From an uncultured Granulosicoccaceae bacterium (GTDB lineage: Bacteria > Pseudomonadota > Gammaproteobacteria > Granulosicoccales > Granulosicoccaceae): a DNA stretch of 64,000 bases. Under the pieces are notes generated by a model. The model was not told the DNA's origin. It searched no databases and saw nothing but the letters and a program-made list of their open reading frames with translations. Position 1 is the first letter of the stretch. The number at the start of each line of letters is the position of its first letter. Positions 19,057 to 27,546 of this stretch are shown here, piece after piece. The stretch lies in assembly GCA_937922675.1 (NCBI GenBank), contig CALAJN010000009.1:1-64000 (forward strand). The letters run 5' to 3'. The position numbers and the translations under genes were made by a program.

Positions 19057-20189
19057 CAGGCGGCTTCCCGCTCAAGCGAACCCACCGGACGAATAACAAG
19101 GTAGACCCGCACCACCCAAGGACGCAGCATGAGCGCAAGCGCCCCGCAGAACAGGATGATCAAGCCTTGTATGGCTACCACCATTTCACGGGTGATGGTC
19201 GGGATTTCGAAGGCGAGCTCTGCTCCGCCCTGATAGAGCACGCCGAACAAGAGGCTAGCCATGACAATCCCGACCGGATGATTGCGCCCCATGAGAGCAA
19301 CCGCGATACCAGTGAATCCATAGCCTGCGGGGAAGTTGAGTAGCAAGCGATGATGTACTCCCATGATCTCATTGACAGCAACGAAGCCTGCCAGCGCACC
19401 GGACAGACACATGGCACTGATGATCACACCGCGCGGTCGAATACCGGCATAACGCGCAGCAGGCTCCGAGAAGCCAGCGGTGCGTAGCTCGTAGCCCCAA
19501 CGGGTACGCCAGATGTAGAGCCAAACCAGCACACAACAGATCAGCGCAACGACCAGCGACAAATTGAGTGGCGTATTGACCAGATCGATACCGAAGGGGG
19601 CTAACGCCATCTTCATCGAAGGCATCCAGCCCGAAGGATCAAACTGGCGTGACTCCGGCGACATTTGACCGGGTTGTATCAGCACATTGACCAGCAGATA
19701 CACCATCAGGGAGGCAGCAATGAAATTGAACATGATCGTCGTGATCACGATATGACTGCCTCGGTACGCTTGTAGCCAGGCTGGAATAAACGCCCAGGCG
19801 GCACCAAACAGTCCAGCGGCAGCGATACCGATCGGCACCAATAAAATCGCCGGCAGGTAGCGATCCAGCAGAAGAAATACGACTGCTACGCCAAGCCCAC
19901 CGATATAGGCTTGCCCTTCTCCGCCAATGTTGAACAGGCTGGCGTGAAAGGCAACGGCAACGGCGAGGCCTGTAAAAATGAAATTGGTCGTGTAGTAAAG
20001 CGTGTATCCAAGCGAATAGTCATCACCCAGCGCACCACGAATCATCAATCCCAGAGCCTCGATCGGATCGACACCGATGGCCAGCATGATCAGACCAGCG
20101 AAAAACAAGGCCATGAGCACATTGAGCACCGGGATGACAAGGACTTCTATCCATCCAGGCAGAGGTACGCTGGCAGTGTTGATACTCAT
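19056..20189 (-). CDS. Nucleoside ABC transporter permease (NupP-type)
   Basis: The 377-residue permease has about ten hydrophobic segments and the motif LFNIGGEGQAYIGGLG, typical of the larger of the two permeases in BMP-family nucleoside systems, plus LRTAGFSEPAARYAGI as the ATPase-coupling loop. ATG at 20189 overlaps the ATPase stop by four bases. It acts with the adjacent permease in the inner membrane. Confidence 0.9.
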   Translation of the reverse strand: MSINTASVPLPGWIEVLVIPVLNVLMALFFAGLIMLAIGVDPIEALGLMIRGALGDDYSLGYTLYYTTNFIFTGLAVAVAFHASLFNIGGEGQAYIGGLGVAVVFLLLDRYLPAILLVPIGIAAAGLFGAAWAFIPAWLQAYRGSHIVITTIMFNFIAASLMVYLLVNVLIQPGQMSPESRQFDPSGWMPSMKMALAPFGIDLVNTPLNLSLVVALICCVLVWLYIWRTRWGYELRTAGFSEPAARYAGIRPRGVIISAMCLSGALAGFVAVNEIMGVHHRLLLNFPAGYGFTGIAVALMGRNHPVGIVMASLLFGVLYQGGAELAFEIPTITREMVVAIQGLIILFCGALALMLRPWVVRVYLVIRPVGSLEREAA

Positions 20190-21736
20190 GAGCGCACAGG
20201 CTGTGCGATGTTGTGCGCATTGGCCATCATCAGTCCCAGGGTAGCCTTGTCAGCATCTGCTTTGGCCACCTCGCCAACGATTTTCCCCTCGTACATCACG
20301 ACGATACGATCAGCCAAGGCCATGATCTCGTCAAGCTCAACGGATACCAGCAATATCGCGCAGCCGGCATCCCGCATGGCCACAAGCCGCTCGTGTATCA
20401 GCTCAATAGCACCGATGTCGACGCCGCGCGTAGGTTGCCCGACCAGCAATACATCAGGCTCCTTGTCCAACTCGCGAGCCAATATGAGCTTTTGTTGGTT
20501 TCCACCAGAAAACGAGGCCGAACGCAGCTTGGGATTGACGGGACGGACATCAAACCCCTGCATCAGGGACTCGCACAGGTCCTTGATGACATCGAGTCGC
20601 AAAAAACCACGCCAGTTAAATTTTTCTGCTCGCTGGTACCCCAGCAGTGACGATTCGGCCGCGGTGAATGCCTTGATCAAGCCGAGTTTCAGTCGATCCT
20701 CCGGTACGTGATTGATACGAAGCGCGCGCATCTCGGAAGGATCAGGCATGTCATCCGGTTTTGCTTCGCGCCCGTTGATTACAAATCGCCCTGCGGTCGG
20801 CGCAACCATGCCCGAAAGGACCTCGAGTAGCGCACTTTGCCCGTTGCCGGCCACGCCGGCTACCCCGAGGATTTCGCCTCGTCGCACCTGCAGATCAACG
20901 CCGTCGAGTCGCATGGCACCGCTGGCGGTTTGCAACGCCAGATCGTGCACATCGATGGCAACGGGGGCATCTGCATTCAGTGCCTCCCGTCTGCTGTAAT
21001 CCGTCTCTACCAGTGAGCGACCGACCATGAGCTCTGCAAGCTCCTGCATGCTGGTCTCCGAGGTGTGGCGATGCGCAACCATCTGACCAAGACGCAGTAC
21101 CGACACATCGTCCGTGACATCAATGATCTCACGCAGTTTATGGGTAATCAGAATCACTGTGACACCGCGCTCCTTGAGCGAGCGCAATACCCGGAACAAC
21201 TGGTCAGCTTCTTGCGGGGTCAGCACGCCGGTCGGCTCGTCCAGGATAAGGATGTCGGCGTGCCGATACAGGGCCTTGAGAATCTCGACGCGCTGTTGTT
21301 CACCCACGGGGAGCTGTCCCGTTATCGCATCAACGTCGATCGCGAGGCCATACTCTTCGGCCAGGCGAGCAAGCTCTGCGCGAGCATTGCGTGTGTTGGG
21401 CTCAAGCAGCCTGCGGGTCTCTGCGCCGAGAACGACATTCTCGAGGACGCTGAATGTGTCAACGAGCATGAAGTGCTGATGCACCATGCCGATACCAGCG
21501 GCGATGGCATCCTGCGAGCCATGAATGTTTGCGGGCGCGCCGCGGATGAATATGTCTCCCTCATCGGCTTGGTAAAAGCCGTAAAGGATGCTCATCAATG
21601 TGGACTTGCCGGCACCGTTTTCACCAACGATACCGTGGATACATCCGCGCCGAACAGCCAGGTCGATATCACGATTGGCGACAACTGCACCAAATCGCTT
21701 GGTGATACCTCGCAGCTCAAGTGCGTACTCAGTCAC
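20186..21736 (-). CDS. Nucleoside ABC transporter ATPase, two ABC domains (NupO-type)
   Basis: The 516-residue protein carries two fused ATP-binding cassettes. The first has Walker A GENGAGKST, signature LPVGEQQRVEILKAL and Walker B DILILDEPTGVL. The second has a degenerate Walker A (GVAGNGQSA) and a strong signature FSGGNQQKLILAREL. This asymmetry is normal for sugar/nucleoside importers of the RbsA/NupO type. The start is taken as GTG at 21736 (then TEYALELRG), since upstream codons do not look like the family; this leaves 141 bases between the binding-protein stop and this gene. Energises import with the two permeases. Confidence 0.9.
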   Translation of the reverse strand: MTEYALELRGITKRFGAVVANRDIDLAVRRGCIHGIVGENGAGKSTLMSILYGFYQADEGDIFIRGAPANIHGSQDAIAAGIGMVHQHFMLVDTFSVLENVVLGAETRRLLEPNTRNARAELARLAEEYGLAIDVDAITGQLPVGEQQRVEILKALYRHADILILDEPTGVLTPQEADQLFRVLRSLKERGVTVILITHKLREIIDVTDDVSVLRLGQMVAHRHTSETSMQELAELMVGRSLVETDYSRREALNADAPVAIDVHDLALQTASGAMRLDGVDLQVRRGEILGVAGVAGNGQSALLEVLSGMVAPTAGRFVINGREAKPDDMPDPSEMRALRINHVPEDRLKLGLIKAFTAAESSLLGYQRAEKFNWRGFLRLDVIKDLCESLMQGFDVRPVNPKLRSASFSGGNQQKLILARELDKEPDVLLVGQPTRGVDIGAIELIHERLVAMRDAGCAILLVSVELDEIMALADRIVVMYEGKIVGEVAKADADKATLGLMMANAHNIAQPVRS

Positions 21737-21836
21737 GTGTTCAGCACGCCTGATTCCTGAAATATCGTAGATGCACCCTTGGATACGCCGGCTGCCGCTG
21801 CACTCACGCCAATGTATATCAGTGATGCCCAAACTC

Positions 21837-21868
21837 CTCGGCTGCTGGCGTAGTTGCCGGCAGCCGAG
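21837..21868 (-). terminator. Intra-operon hairpin after the binding-protein gene
   Basis: Arms of 13 bases (21837-21849 and 21856-21868) pair with one wobble around a 6-base loop. The hairpin begins 9 bases past the stop of the BMP gene and has no T-run. This position fits a partial terminator or mRNA-stabilising stem that keeps binding protein above the membrane components. Confidence 0.6.
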
Positions 21869-21877
21869 GGCACGGCA

Positions 21878-22876
21878 CTAGTAAGTGCAGGCGTTGTCGG
21901 TTGTGTAGTCGTGAACTGCAAGCTCACCGTCGACGATCTTTGCGGCAGCATCTTCAACGGCAGCCTTCATCTCATCAGTGATCAGCGACTCGTTGTGCTC
22001 ATCGAGCGCCCAGCCAACACCTTCTTCGGCTAAACCGAGCACCTTGATACCCGGCTCCCAGGTTCCCTCCATCGCCGATTTGTACGTCTCGTAGGCGGCA
22101 ACATCAACACGCTTGAGCATGGAGGTCAGCATGGTGCCCGGGTGCAGGTAATTCTGGTTTGAATCCACACCAATCGCAAGCTTCCCCCCGTCTTCAGCTG
22201 CTTGATATACACCAACTCCGGTACCACCAGCTGCGGCATAGACCACGTCAACACCTCGATCAAACTGGCCCTTGGCAAGCTCACTGCCGCGCCCTGGATC
22301 GTTCCAGGCGGCAGGTGTCGTGCCAGTCATGTTTTGCACAACTTCAATATCAGCATTCACAAACTTTGCGCCCTGTTCATAGCCACAGCCGAAGCGACGG
22401 ATGAGCGGGATGTCCATACCACCAACAAATCCAACTGCGCCATCTTCCGCTGCCATGGCAGCGAGCACACCCACCAGAAACGAGCCTTCGTGTTCCTTGA
22501 ATACAATGGACTGCACATTGGGCAGATCAACGACGCCATCGACAATAGTGAAACTGATGTCCGGGAAATCCTTGGCCACGGCCTCTAGCGGACCGGCCTG
22601 TGCGAAACCGATTCCAAGGATCGGATTGGCACCACGTTGTGCAAAGCGACGCAGGGCCTGCTCGCGCTGAGTTTCGTTGGTGACTTCAAATTCGCGGTAC
22701 TCGATACCGGTTTCTTCCTTGAAGCGCTCGACGCCTTCGTAGACACCCTGGTTGAACGACTTGTCAAATTTGCCGCCCATATCAAAAACGACAGCAGGGG
22801 CAATATCAGCGGCGGAGGCTGCACTTCCAAAGCCCAACAGTATCCCGGCAACAAGGCCGGTACGTGAGAATGTCAT
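21878..22876 (-). CDS. BMP family substrate-binding protein, nucleoside importer
   Basis: This 332-residue exported protein has a signal peptide (SRTGLVAGILLGFGSAASA) with cleavage likely after ASA near residue 23. The BMP (basic membrane protein/PnrA) core shows VVFDMGGKFDKSFNQGVYEG and IGVDSNQNYLHPGTMLTS. PnrA-like proteins bind purine nucleosides in the periplasm (or at the surface as lipoproteins); here there is no lipobox, so it should be a free periplasmic protein. GGAG lies 8 bases before the ATG. It is the first gene of the importer operon. The ligand class is supported by the nearby nucleoside hydrolase and ribokinase. Confidence 0.9.
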   Translation of the reverse strand: MTFSRTGLVAGILLGFGSAASAADIAPAVVFDMGGKFDKSFNQGVYEGVERFKEETGIEYREFEVTNETQREQALRRFAQRGANPILGIGFAQAGPLEAVAKDFPDISFTIVDGVVDLPNVQSIVFKEHEGSFLVGVLAAMAAEDGAVGFVGGMDIPLIRRFGCGYEQGAKFVNADIEVVQNMTGTTPAAWNDPGRGSELAKGQFDRGVDVVYAAAGGTGVGVYQAAEDGGKLAIGVDSNQNYLHPGTMLTSMLKRVDVAAYETYKSAMEGTWEPGIKVLGLAEEGVGWALDEHNESLITDEMKAAVEDAAAKIVDGELAVHDYTTDNACTY

Positions 22877-22923
22877 TTCAGGGTCTCCAAGAGAAAATTG
22901 CCAGAATCAGGCCTGAGGATATC

Positions 22924-22956
22924 ATGCACCCGGCATGCACCCGGCATGCACCCGGC
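22924..22956. repeat. Three tandem 11-bp repeats (ATGCACCCGGC)
   Basis: Three identical 11-base units lie in the 114-base spacer between the BMP gene and the small gene upstream of it, followed by a partial fourth. They fall in the expected promoter/leader region of the importer operon. Each junction contains GCATGC, so a repeated regulator site is possible. Confidence 0.7.
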
Positions 22957-22990
22957 ACGTGGTCCGGTACACGCTACCGGTGGGACCGCT

Positions 22991-23290
22991 TCAGTCTTCA
23001 GAAGCCGCTGCCGTGAGCAAACGTTGCCCGAGCTCGGCGAAGCTGTCCTTGTAATAGTACGGGGTTGTCTGGTCCGGGCTTTGGGGGTTTTCCTCGTTCA
23101 CCCCAAAATCCAGACCTGCCTCGGTCAGCCGCTTATAGGTCTTTGTAACGCCCGGCCGCGTCGAACTCTCGCGCGTGGCCTCCTCAAGCATACCCATGCT
23201 CATCAACAGGCGATTTGCCTTGACGGCCGAGAGTCCGACCTCATGCTGCTTGAGCAGCTTGGTCAGGGATTCGACATCCTTACCTTTCAT
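22991..23290 (-). CDS. Small basic/acidic protein, possibly winged-helix (unknown)
   Basis: I do not recognise this 99-residue protein with confidence. It is soluble and helical at the front (VESLTKLLKQHEVGLSAVKA), followed by LLMSMGMLEEA and TYKRLTEAGLDFGVNEEN, then YYYKDSFAELGQRLL. The pattern of a short helix pair, an LTEAGLxFG turn and an aromatic-rich end recalls small wHTH domains found at the C-terminus of phage antirepressors, but no phage gene is nearby. It begins 39 bases after the KefB-like gene on the same strand and may be its operon partner. The start has a weak ribosome site. Confidence 0.6.
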   Translation of the reverse strand: MKGKDVESLTKLLKQHEVGLSAVKANRLLMSMGMLEEATRESSTRPGVTKTYKRLTEAGLDFGVNEENPQSPDQTTPYYYKDSFAELGQRLLTAAASED

Positions 23291-23329
23291 ACCGATTCTT
23301 GATTGTTTGCTGGACCAGTGATTGCTGGA

Positions 23330-25009
23330 TCAGGCACTGGATTCATCCCGATCTCGAAATACCTCGGTCATCGCCTGAGCTTCCAGTAGCCCTGTGCCGA
23401 CTGTGTCCAAGGCATCTTCGCCCATTAGCAGAGCAGATTCAAAGGTTTCACAATGCGCGCGGTCCGCCCCGGCCTGCAGCAGTCGCTGGCGATTACCTTT
23501 GTCCTGGGCTCGCGCCACAATGCTCAAGTGCGGGTATTCCCGCCTGACCCGGGAGACAAGCTCTGTAGCCCGCTCGGCATGGTCAATTGCGACCACCAGA
23601 GTTACCGCGCGTCCTGCGCCAGCCGCCGCAAGTAAATCCGGGCGCAGAGCGTCACCATAAAACCCCGTGAAGTTCTCGCGCCTGAACTCATCAAAGCGGT
23701 CAGGGTTGTTGTCAATTATCACAACTTTGACCCCATTGTCCGACAACAGACGAGCTACAACGCTACCTACTCGACCATAACCTGCAATGATGATCTGGGT
23801 ATCCGCGCCAGGAGCTGCTGTCTTGCCGGCTTCGATCTGGCCAGCTGCACTATCCTGATCGCGCTTGTCCACGTACATCAGCAGCAAAGGAGTCGACAAC
23901 ATTGAAAGAGCTGCAACGAGAACCAACTCTGTTGCAAGCTTGTCTGGGATAGCGTCGTAGCCGACGGCCAGAGCGATGACCACAAATGCAAGCTCTCCGC
24001 CTTGTGCCAACAAGGCAGCAAGCCACACGCGCTGACGCCGCGGCACCTTGGACCAGCGCAGCCAGGTACGCAGCACCCATACCTTGATGAACACGAGCAT
24101 AACGACCAACATCAGCACTTCAGCAGGCTTACGCAGGAACGTACCAAAATCGATCTGCATCCCGAAGGAGACAAAGAACAACCCTGCAATCAGCCCACGA
24201 AAGGGCCGCAAAGCGATATTGATGGCCGAGCCATATTCGGATCGAGCCAGCAGAAAACCTGCCGCCAAGGCACCGAGCTCAAGCGGAAGTCCCAGCGCTC
24301 GAAACATCAGTAAAACACCAACAATGATCATCAGTGCAAGCGCTGCGAATAGCTCCTCAACGCCCACACCTACCGCAAAACGAAAAGCATGACCAATGAT
24401 CACCTTGCCGAACATAAGCAGCAAGGTAATAGCAACGGCCCCTATAAACACGCCGGGCCATGCACTACCTTCGGTAATAGCGCGCTGAAAGCCGAGGGTT
24501 GGCAACAGCAGTACCAGCGGCACCAGCAGCAATTGCTGTGTGAGCAGCAGTTGGCGGCCGGTATCGCTCAAGGAAGAGCCTGTTGGATAACGCAGGCGCA
24601 AAGCCTCACTGGCCAAGCCATCTGATGCGAGCGCAAGTGCCAAAGCACAGATCAATGCGTGATTCCAGCTCAAGCCTATGGCCAGAGCTATCAGGTACAA
24701 AAGAGCTGTGATTGTTGCAAGACTGCCAAGCCCCAGTACCACCGAGCCATCTATCAAGCGCGTAACGCGCGCCGGTGTTGAGCGCAGCGCAATGGCGAAC
24801 AAGAGCAATAGCGTCATCACTTGCGAGAAATCGCTGATGTGCCCCGCATCGCGCACCAACGCCAAACCCCATGGGCCGATGACCACACCAGCGAGCAAGT
24901 ACCCGATAACACCACCAAAGCCAAACCGTTTGGCAGCAGGTACGGCCAGTATGGCGACAGCCAGATAAACGAAGACGTACCCGAGCGGGCCGTCAACAAC
25001 GCCTGTCAT
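23330..25009 (-). CDS. CPA2 family cation:proton antiporter with RCK/TrkA-N domain (KefB-like)
   Basis: The 559-residue protein has about twelve transmembrane segments (1-380) with FGFGGVIGYLLAGVVIGPWG and LGALAAGFLLARSEY, typical of the KefB/KefC branch. A cytosolic RCK_N Rossmann domain follows from about 400 (IIIAGYGRVGSVVARLL, then VVIIDNNPDRFD). Members export potassium in exchange for protons under ligand control; true KefB/C respond to glutathione adducts, which cannot be judged here. The protein ends soon after the RCK_N domain. ATG at 25009 is preferred over GTG at 25015. Confidence 0.88.
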   Translation of the reverse strand: MTGVVDGPLGYVFVYLAVAILAVPAAKRFGFGGVIGYLLAGVVIGPWGLALVRDAGHISDFSQVMTLLLLFAIALRSTPARVTRLIDGSVVLGLGSLATITALLYLIALAIGLSWNHALICALALALASDGLASEALRLRYPTGSSLSDTGRQLLLTQQLLLVPLVLLLPTLGFQRAITEGSAWPGVFIGAVAITLLLMFGKVIIGHAFRFAVGVGVEELFAALALMIIVGVLLMFRALGLPLELGALAAGFLLARSEYGSAINIALRPFRGLIAGLFFVSFGMQIDFGTFLRKPAEVLMLVVMLVFIKVWVLRTWLRWSKVPRRQRVWLAALLAQGGELAFVVIALAVGYDAIPDKLATELVLVAALSMLSTPLLLMYVDKRDQDSAAGQIEAGKTAAPGADTQIIIAGYGRVGSVVARLLSDNGVKVVIIDNNPDRFDEFRRENFTGFYGDALRPDLLAAAGAGRAVTLVVAIDHAERATELVSRVRREYPHLSIVARAQDKGNRQRLLQAGADRAHCETFESALLMGEDALDTVGTGLLEAQAMTEVFRDRDESSA

Positions 25010-25080
25010 GCCCACCCAAGCTATTCAGCGCATCAAAGCCCGCACTGTCGAGAGCCACGGTGCATAGTTGGCCACAAGAC

Positions 25081-26727
25081 TCAGGCACTGGCACTAACGT
25101 CGAGCTCGGAGAGACCGTCAGCATGACGTGCAATGTAATTCACTGGTCGAAAGGTATCGGCACTGGATTCAGCCATGGCACGCTCGAAACGCTTGGGGTA
25201 CGGCGCAGTATTCAAGGAGCCAACTTCGGCATAAGGAAACAGCTCGTCGTAGCGACTGTAGTGGTGCTGATTGATACGCCGATAAACATGCGTGCGATTG
25301 AGCTCTTGTGCCGATGAGAGACCGGCGGCAGCAATGATCTCACCCAGTCTTTCAAGCGTTTCACCGTGATAGCGAGCCACTCGCTCCGACTTGTCGGTAA
25401 CAACCAGACCGGCAGCCAGTGACGGGTTCTGTGTTGCGACACCCGTTGGGCAATGATTGGTATTGCAGATCAGGGACTGCACACACCCGAGTGACAACAT
25501 GAAGCCGCGCGCCGAGTAACAAAGATCGGCCCCGAGCGCGAGATTCTTGACCATGTGAAACGCGGTAAAGATCTTGCCAACGGCGATGACACGCACATCG
25601 GTCTTCAGTCCAAAGCCTGAAAGGCAATCACACACAAACGCGAGTCCGTCGCGCAGGGGCATTCCCACCGAATTGCTGAATTCCAGCGGTGCAGCTCCGG
25701 TGCCTCCTTCGCCTCCGTCAACAGTGATGAAATCAGGCTTGATACCAGTTTCCACCATAGCCTTGCAGATAGCGACGACTTCGCTTTCTTGTCCAACGCA
25801 CAGCTTGAACCCTACTGGCTTACCATCAGACAGCTCACGCAGTTGTTGCACAAAGTGCAGCAGCTCGCGCGGCGTTGAAAAAGCGGTGTGTGCTGGAGGC
25901 GAAGCCACAAGCGTGCCCGGCTTCACGTCTCGCGCTTCTGCGATCTCGGGCGTGTTCTTGATGGCCGGCAGTATCCCTCCGTGCCCTGGCTTGGCGCCTT
26001 GAGAGAGTTTGATCTCGATCATGCGCACGGTCTCACGAGCCACATTTTTGCGAAACTTCTCCGCGTCAAAGCCGCCATCTTGACTTCTGCAACCGAAGTA
26101 GCCGGTACCGATCTGCCAGATCAGATCGCCGCCGTGCTCAAGATGGTGCCTGGAAAGACCACCCTCGCCAGTGTTATGAGCAAAACCGCCCTTGTGGGCA
26201 CCGGAATTGAGGGCTTTGATTGCATTGGCTGACAAAGAGCCAAAACTCATCGCGCTGACATTCAACAGACTCGCATCGTAGGGCTGCGTGCACGCGGGCC
26301 CACCGATAGTAACCACAGGCTTCGACTCGACACCGTGTACGTCCACAGCGGCCATGGAGTGCGCGATCCACTCATAGCCATCTCGATAGGTATCGAACTT
26401 GGTACCGAACGGCACAGTGTCGTTGGCGCCCTTTGACCGTTGATAGACCACCGAGCGAAATATCCGAGGCACAGGGGCACCGTCGGTCTCTGACTCCATG
26501 AAGTACTGACGCACAAACGGGCGAACCGCCTCCATTGCCCATCGCCCTCGCCCGACGAGTGGAAAATTCCGCCGAATCGAGTGCTTGGACTGCATCAGAT
26601 CGAACACCCCAACTGCAATCAAAGGCACTACCAGGACGAGCCCCCACAGGATCGGATACCAGACCCGTGCGAGCAGCACGATAGCTAGCACAACACCACT
26701 GGAAACAATGAAAAAGGGAACTCTCAT
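25081..26727 (-). CDS. FMN-binding glutamate synthase-related protein
   Basis: The 548-residue protein has two N-terminal membrane segments (1-45) and then a glutamate synthase central/FMN barrel: MSFGSLSANAIKALNSGAHKGG, HNTGEGGLSRHH, TVDGGEGGTGAAP, and the 3Fe-4S motif C-x5-C-x4-C in GCVQSLICNTNHCPTG. It lacks the amidotransferase and GXGXG domains of full GltB. In such stand-alone homologues the reaction is not settled. Here its ATG overlaps the stop of a class I glutamine amidotransferase by four bases, suggesting that the partner supplies ammonia to the FMN enzyme. Membrane anchoring and pairing are direct from sequence; the reaction is inference. Confidence 0.88.
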   Translation of the reverse strand: MRVPFFIVSSGVVLAIVLLARVWYPILWGLVLVVPLIAVGVFDLMQSKHSIRRNFPLVGRGRWAMEAVRPFVRQYFMESETDGAPVPRIFRSVVYQRSKGANDTVPFGTKFDTYRDGYEWIAHSMAAVDVHGVESKPVVTIGGPACTQPYDASLLNVSAMSFGSLSANAIKALNSGAHKGGFAHNTGEGGLSRHHLEHGGDLIWQIGTGYFGCRSQDGGFDAEKFRKNVARETVRMIEIKLSQGAKPGHGGILPAIKNTPEIAEARDVKPGTLVASPPAHTAFSTPRELLHFVQQLRELSDGKPVGFKLCVGQESEVVAICKAMVETGIKPDFITVDGGEGGTGAAPLEFSNSVGMPLRDGLAFVCDCLSGFGLKTDVRVIAVGKIFTAFHMVKNLALGADLCYSARGFMLSLGCVQSLICNTNHCPTGVATQNPSLAAGLVVTDKSERVARYHGETLERLGEIIAAAGLSSAQELNRTHVYRRINQHHYSRYDELFPYAEVGSLNTAPYPKRFERAMAESSADTFRPVNYIARHADGLSELDVSASA

Positions 26728-27479
26728 GTTTTCTCGTCTGTACGCTTTTCAGTGCGCTGGGCGCGGCCGGTCCAGCCCTGCAAGAAATCTCCCAGCCAGG
26801 CCGTTATGTTGTCATCGTGAAGCACGGCATCAGCCTTTTGTGCGGCGCGCTCAGCCTCTGTCAGGTCATCTGGTTTGCGCGCGCGATTGCGTTCATGCCA
26901 GATATCCAGTACCTGAGGATTAACCTCGGGATGAAATTGCACACCCACAGTAGAGGCGTTGATGCTGAAGGCCTGATTGGGGAAGGCCGCATCTTCGCCG
27001 CCCGTAGTGGTTGCCAAACACTTCGCACCGCCTGGCAACTCAAAACCCTCGTGATGCCATTGCATCACAGACAATTCACGATCGATAAAGCCACCACCAT
27101 CAGGAGTCGGCAACACTGGATGAAAACCGACTTCTCGATGGCCTTCAGGGTGCTTTGACACGCGCGCTCCCAGAACATGAGCCAACATTTGTGCGCCCAG
27201 ACAAATACCGAAAAAAGGCGTATCCACCTTCAAGCAGTGCTCGATGAATCTCTGCTCCTGCACAATCCAGGCTTCGGCAGCACCGTCACTGACTACCCAG
27301 CGTCCACCGAACACGATCACTCCCGCGTACGCTACCGGATCCGGGAAAGCATCACCACTGGTGGGGTAACAGAACTCAACAGGAAGGTCAGCCGCCTGCA
27401 TCCATTGAGTACAGCGATCGACGTTCCACCCCTCAGTATGCTTTACAAACAGGTACGGTCTGCTGTCACTGTCGCCCAT
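26724..27479 (-). CDS. Class I glutamine amidotransferase (GMP synthase-like)
   Basis: The 251-residue protein has the class I triad: nucleophile Cys in FFGICLGAQML, and the His/Glu pair in VGVQFHPEVN. It resembles the GuaA-like stand-alone amidotransferases (YLFVKHTEGW, WHHEGFELP). Members release ammonia from glutamine or cleave gamma-glutamyl bonds. ATG at 27479 has GGAAG seven bases before it; an upstream extension lacks family similarity. It is immediately followed by, and coupled to, the glutamate synthase-related gene, which is an uncommon partner and suggests a two-subunit enzyme. Confidence 0.88.
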   Translation of the reverse strand: MGDSDSRPYLFVKHTEGWNVDRCTQWMQAADLPVEFCYPTSGDAFPDPVAYAGVIVFGGRWVVSDGAAEAWIVQEQRFIEHCLKVDTPFFGICLGAQMLAHVLGARVSKHPEGHREVGFHPVLPTPDGGGFIDRELSVMQWHHEGFELPGGAKCLATTTGGEDAAFPNQAFSINASTVGVQFHPEVNPQVLDIWHERNRARKPDDLTEAERAAQKADAVLHDDNITAWLGDFLQGWTGRAQRTEKRTDEKT

Positions 27480-27546
27480 CAGACTTCCACGATTGTCAGC
27501 GCAGGGCTCTTCGTGGACAGGCACCCCAGCGTGTGCATGAGCATAA

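Noticed and set aside
22991..23290. Phage antirepressor remnant
   Set aside because: The resemblance is only in a short pattern, and no other phage gene, integrase or attachment site is present nearby.
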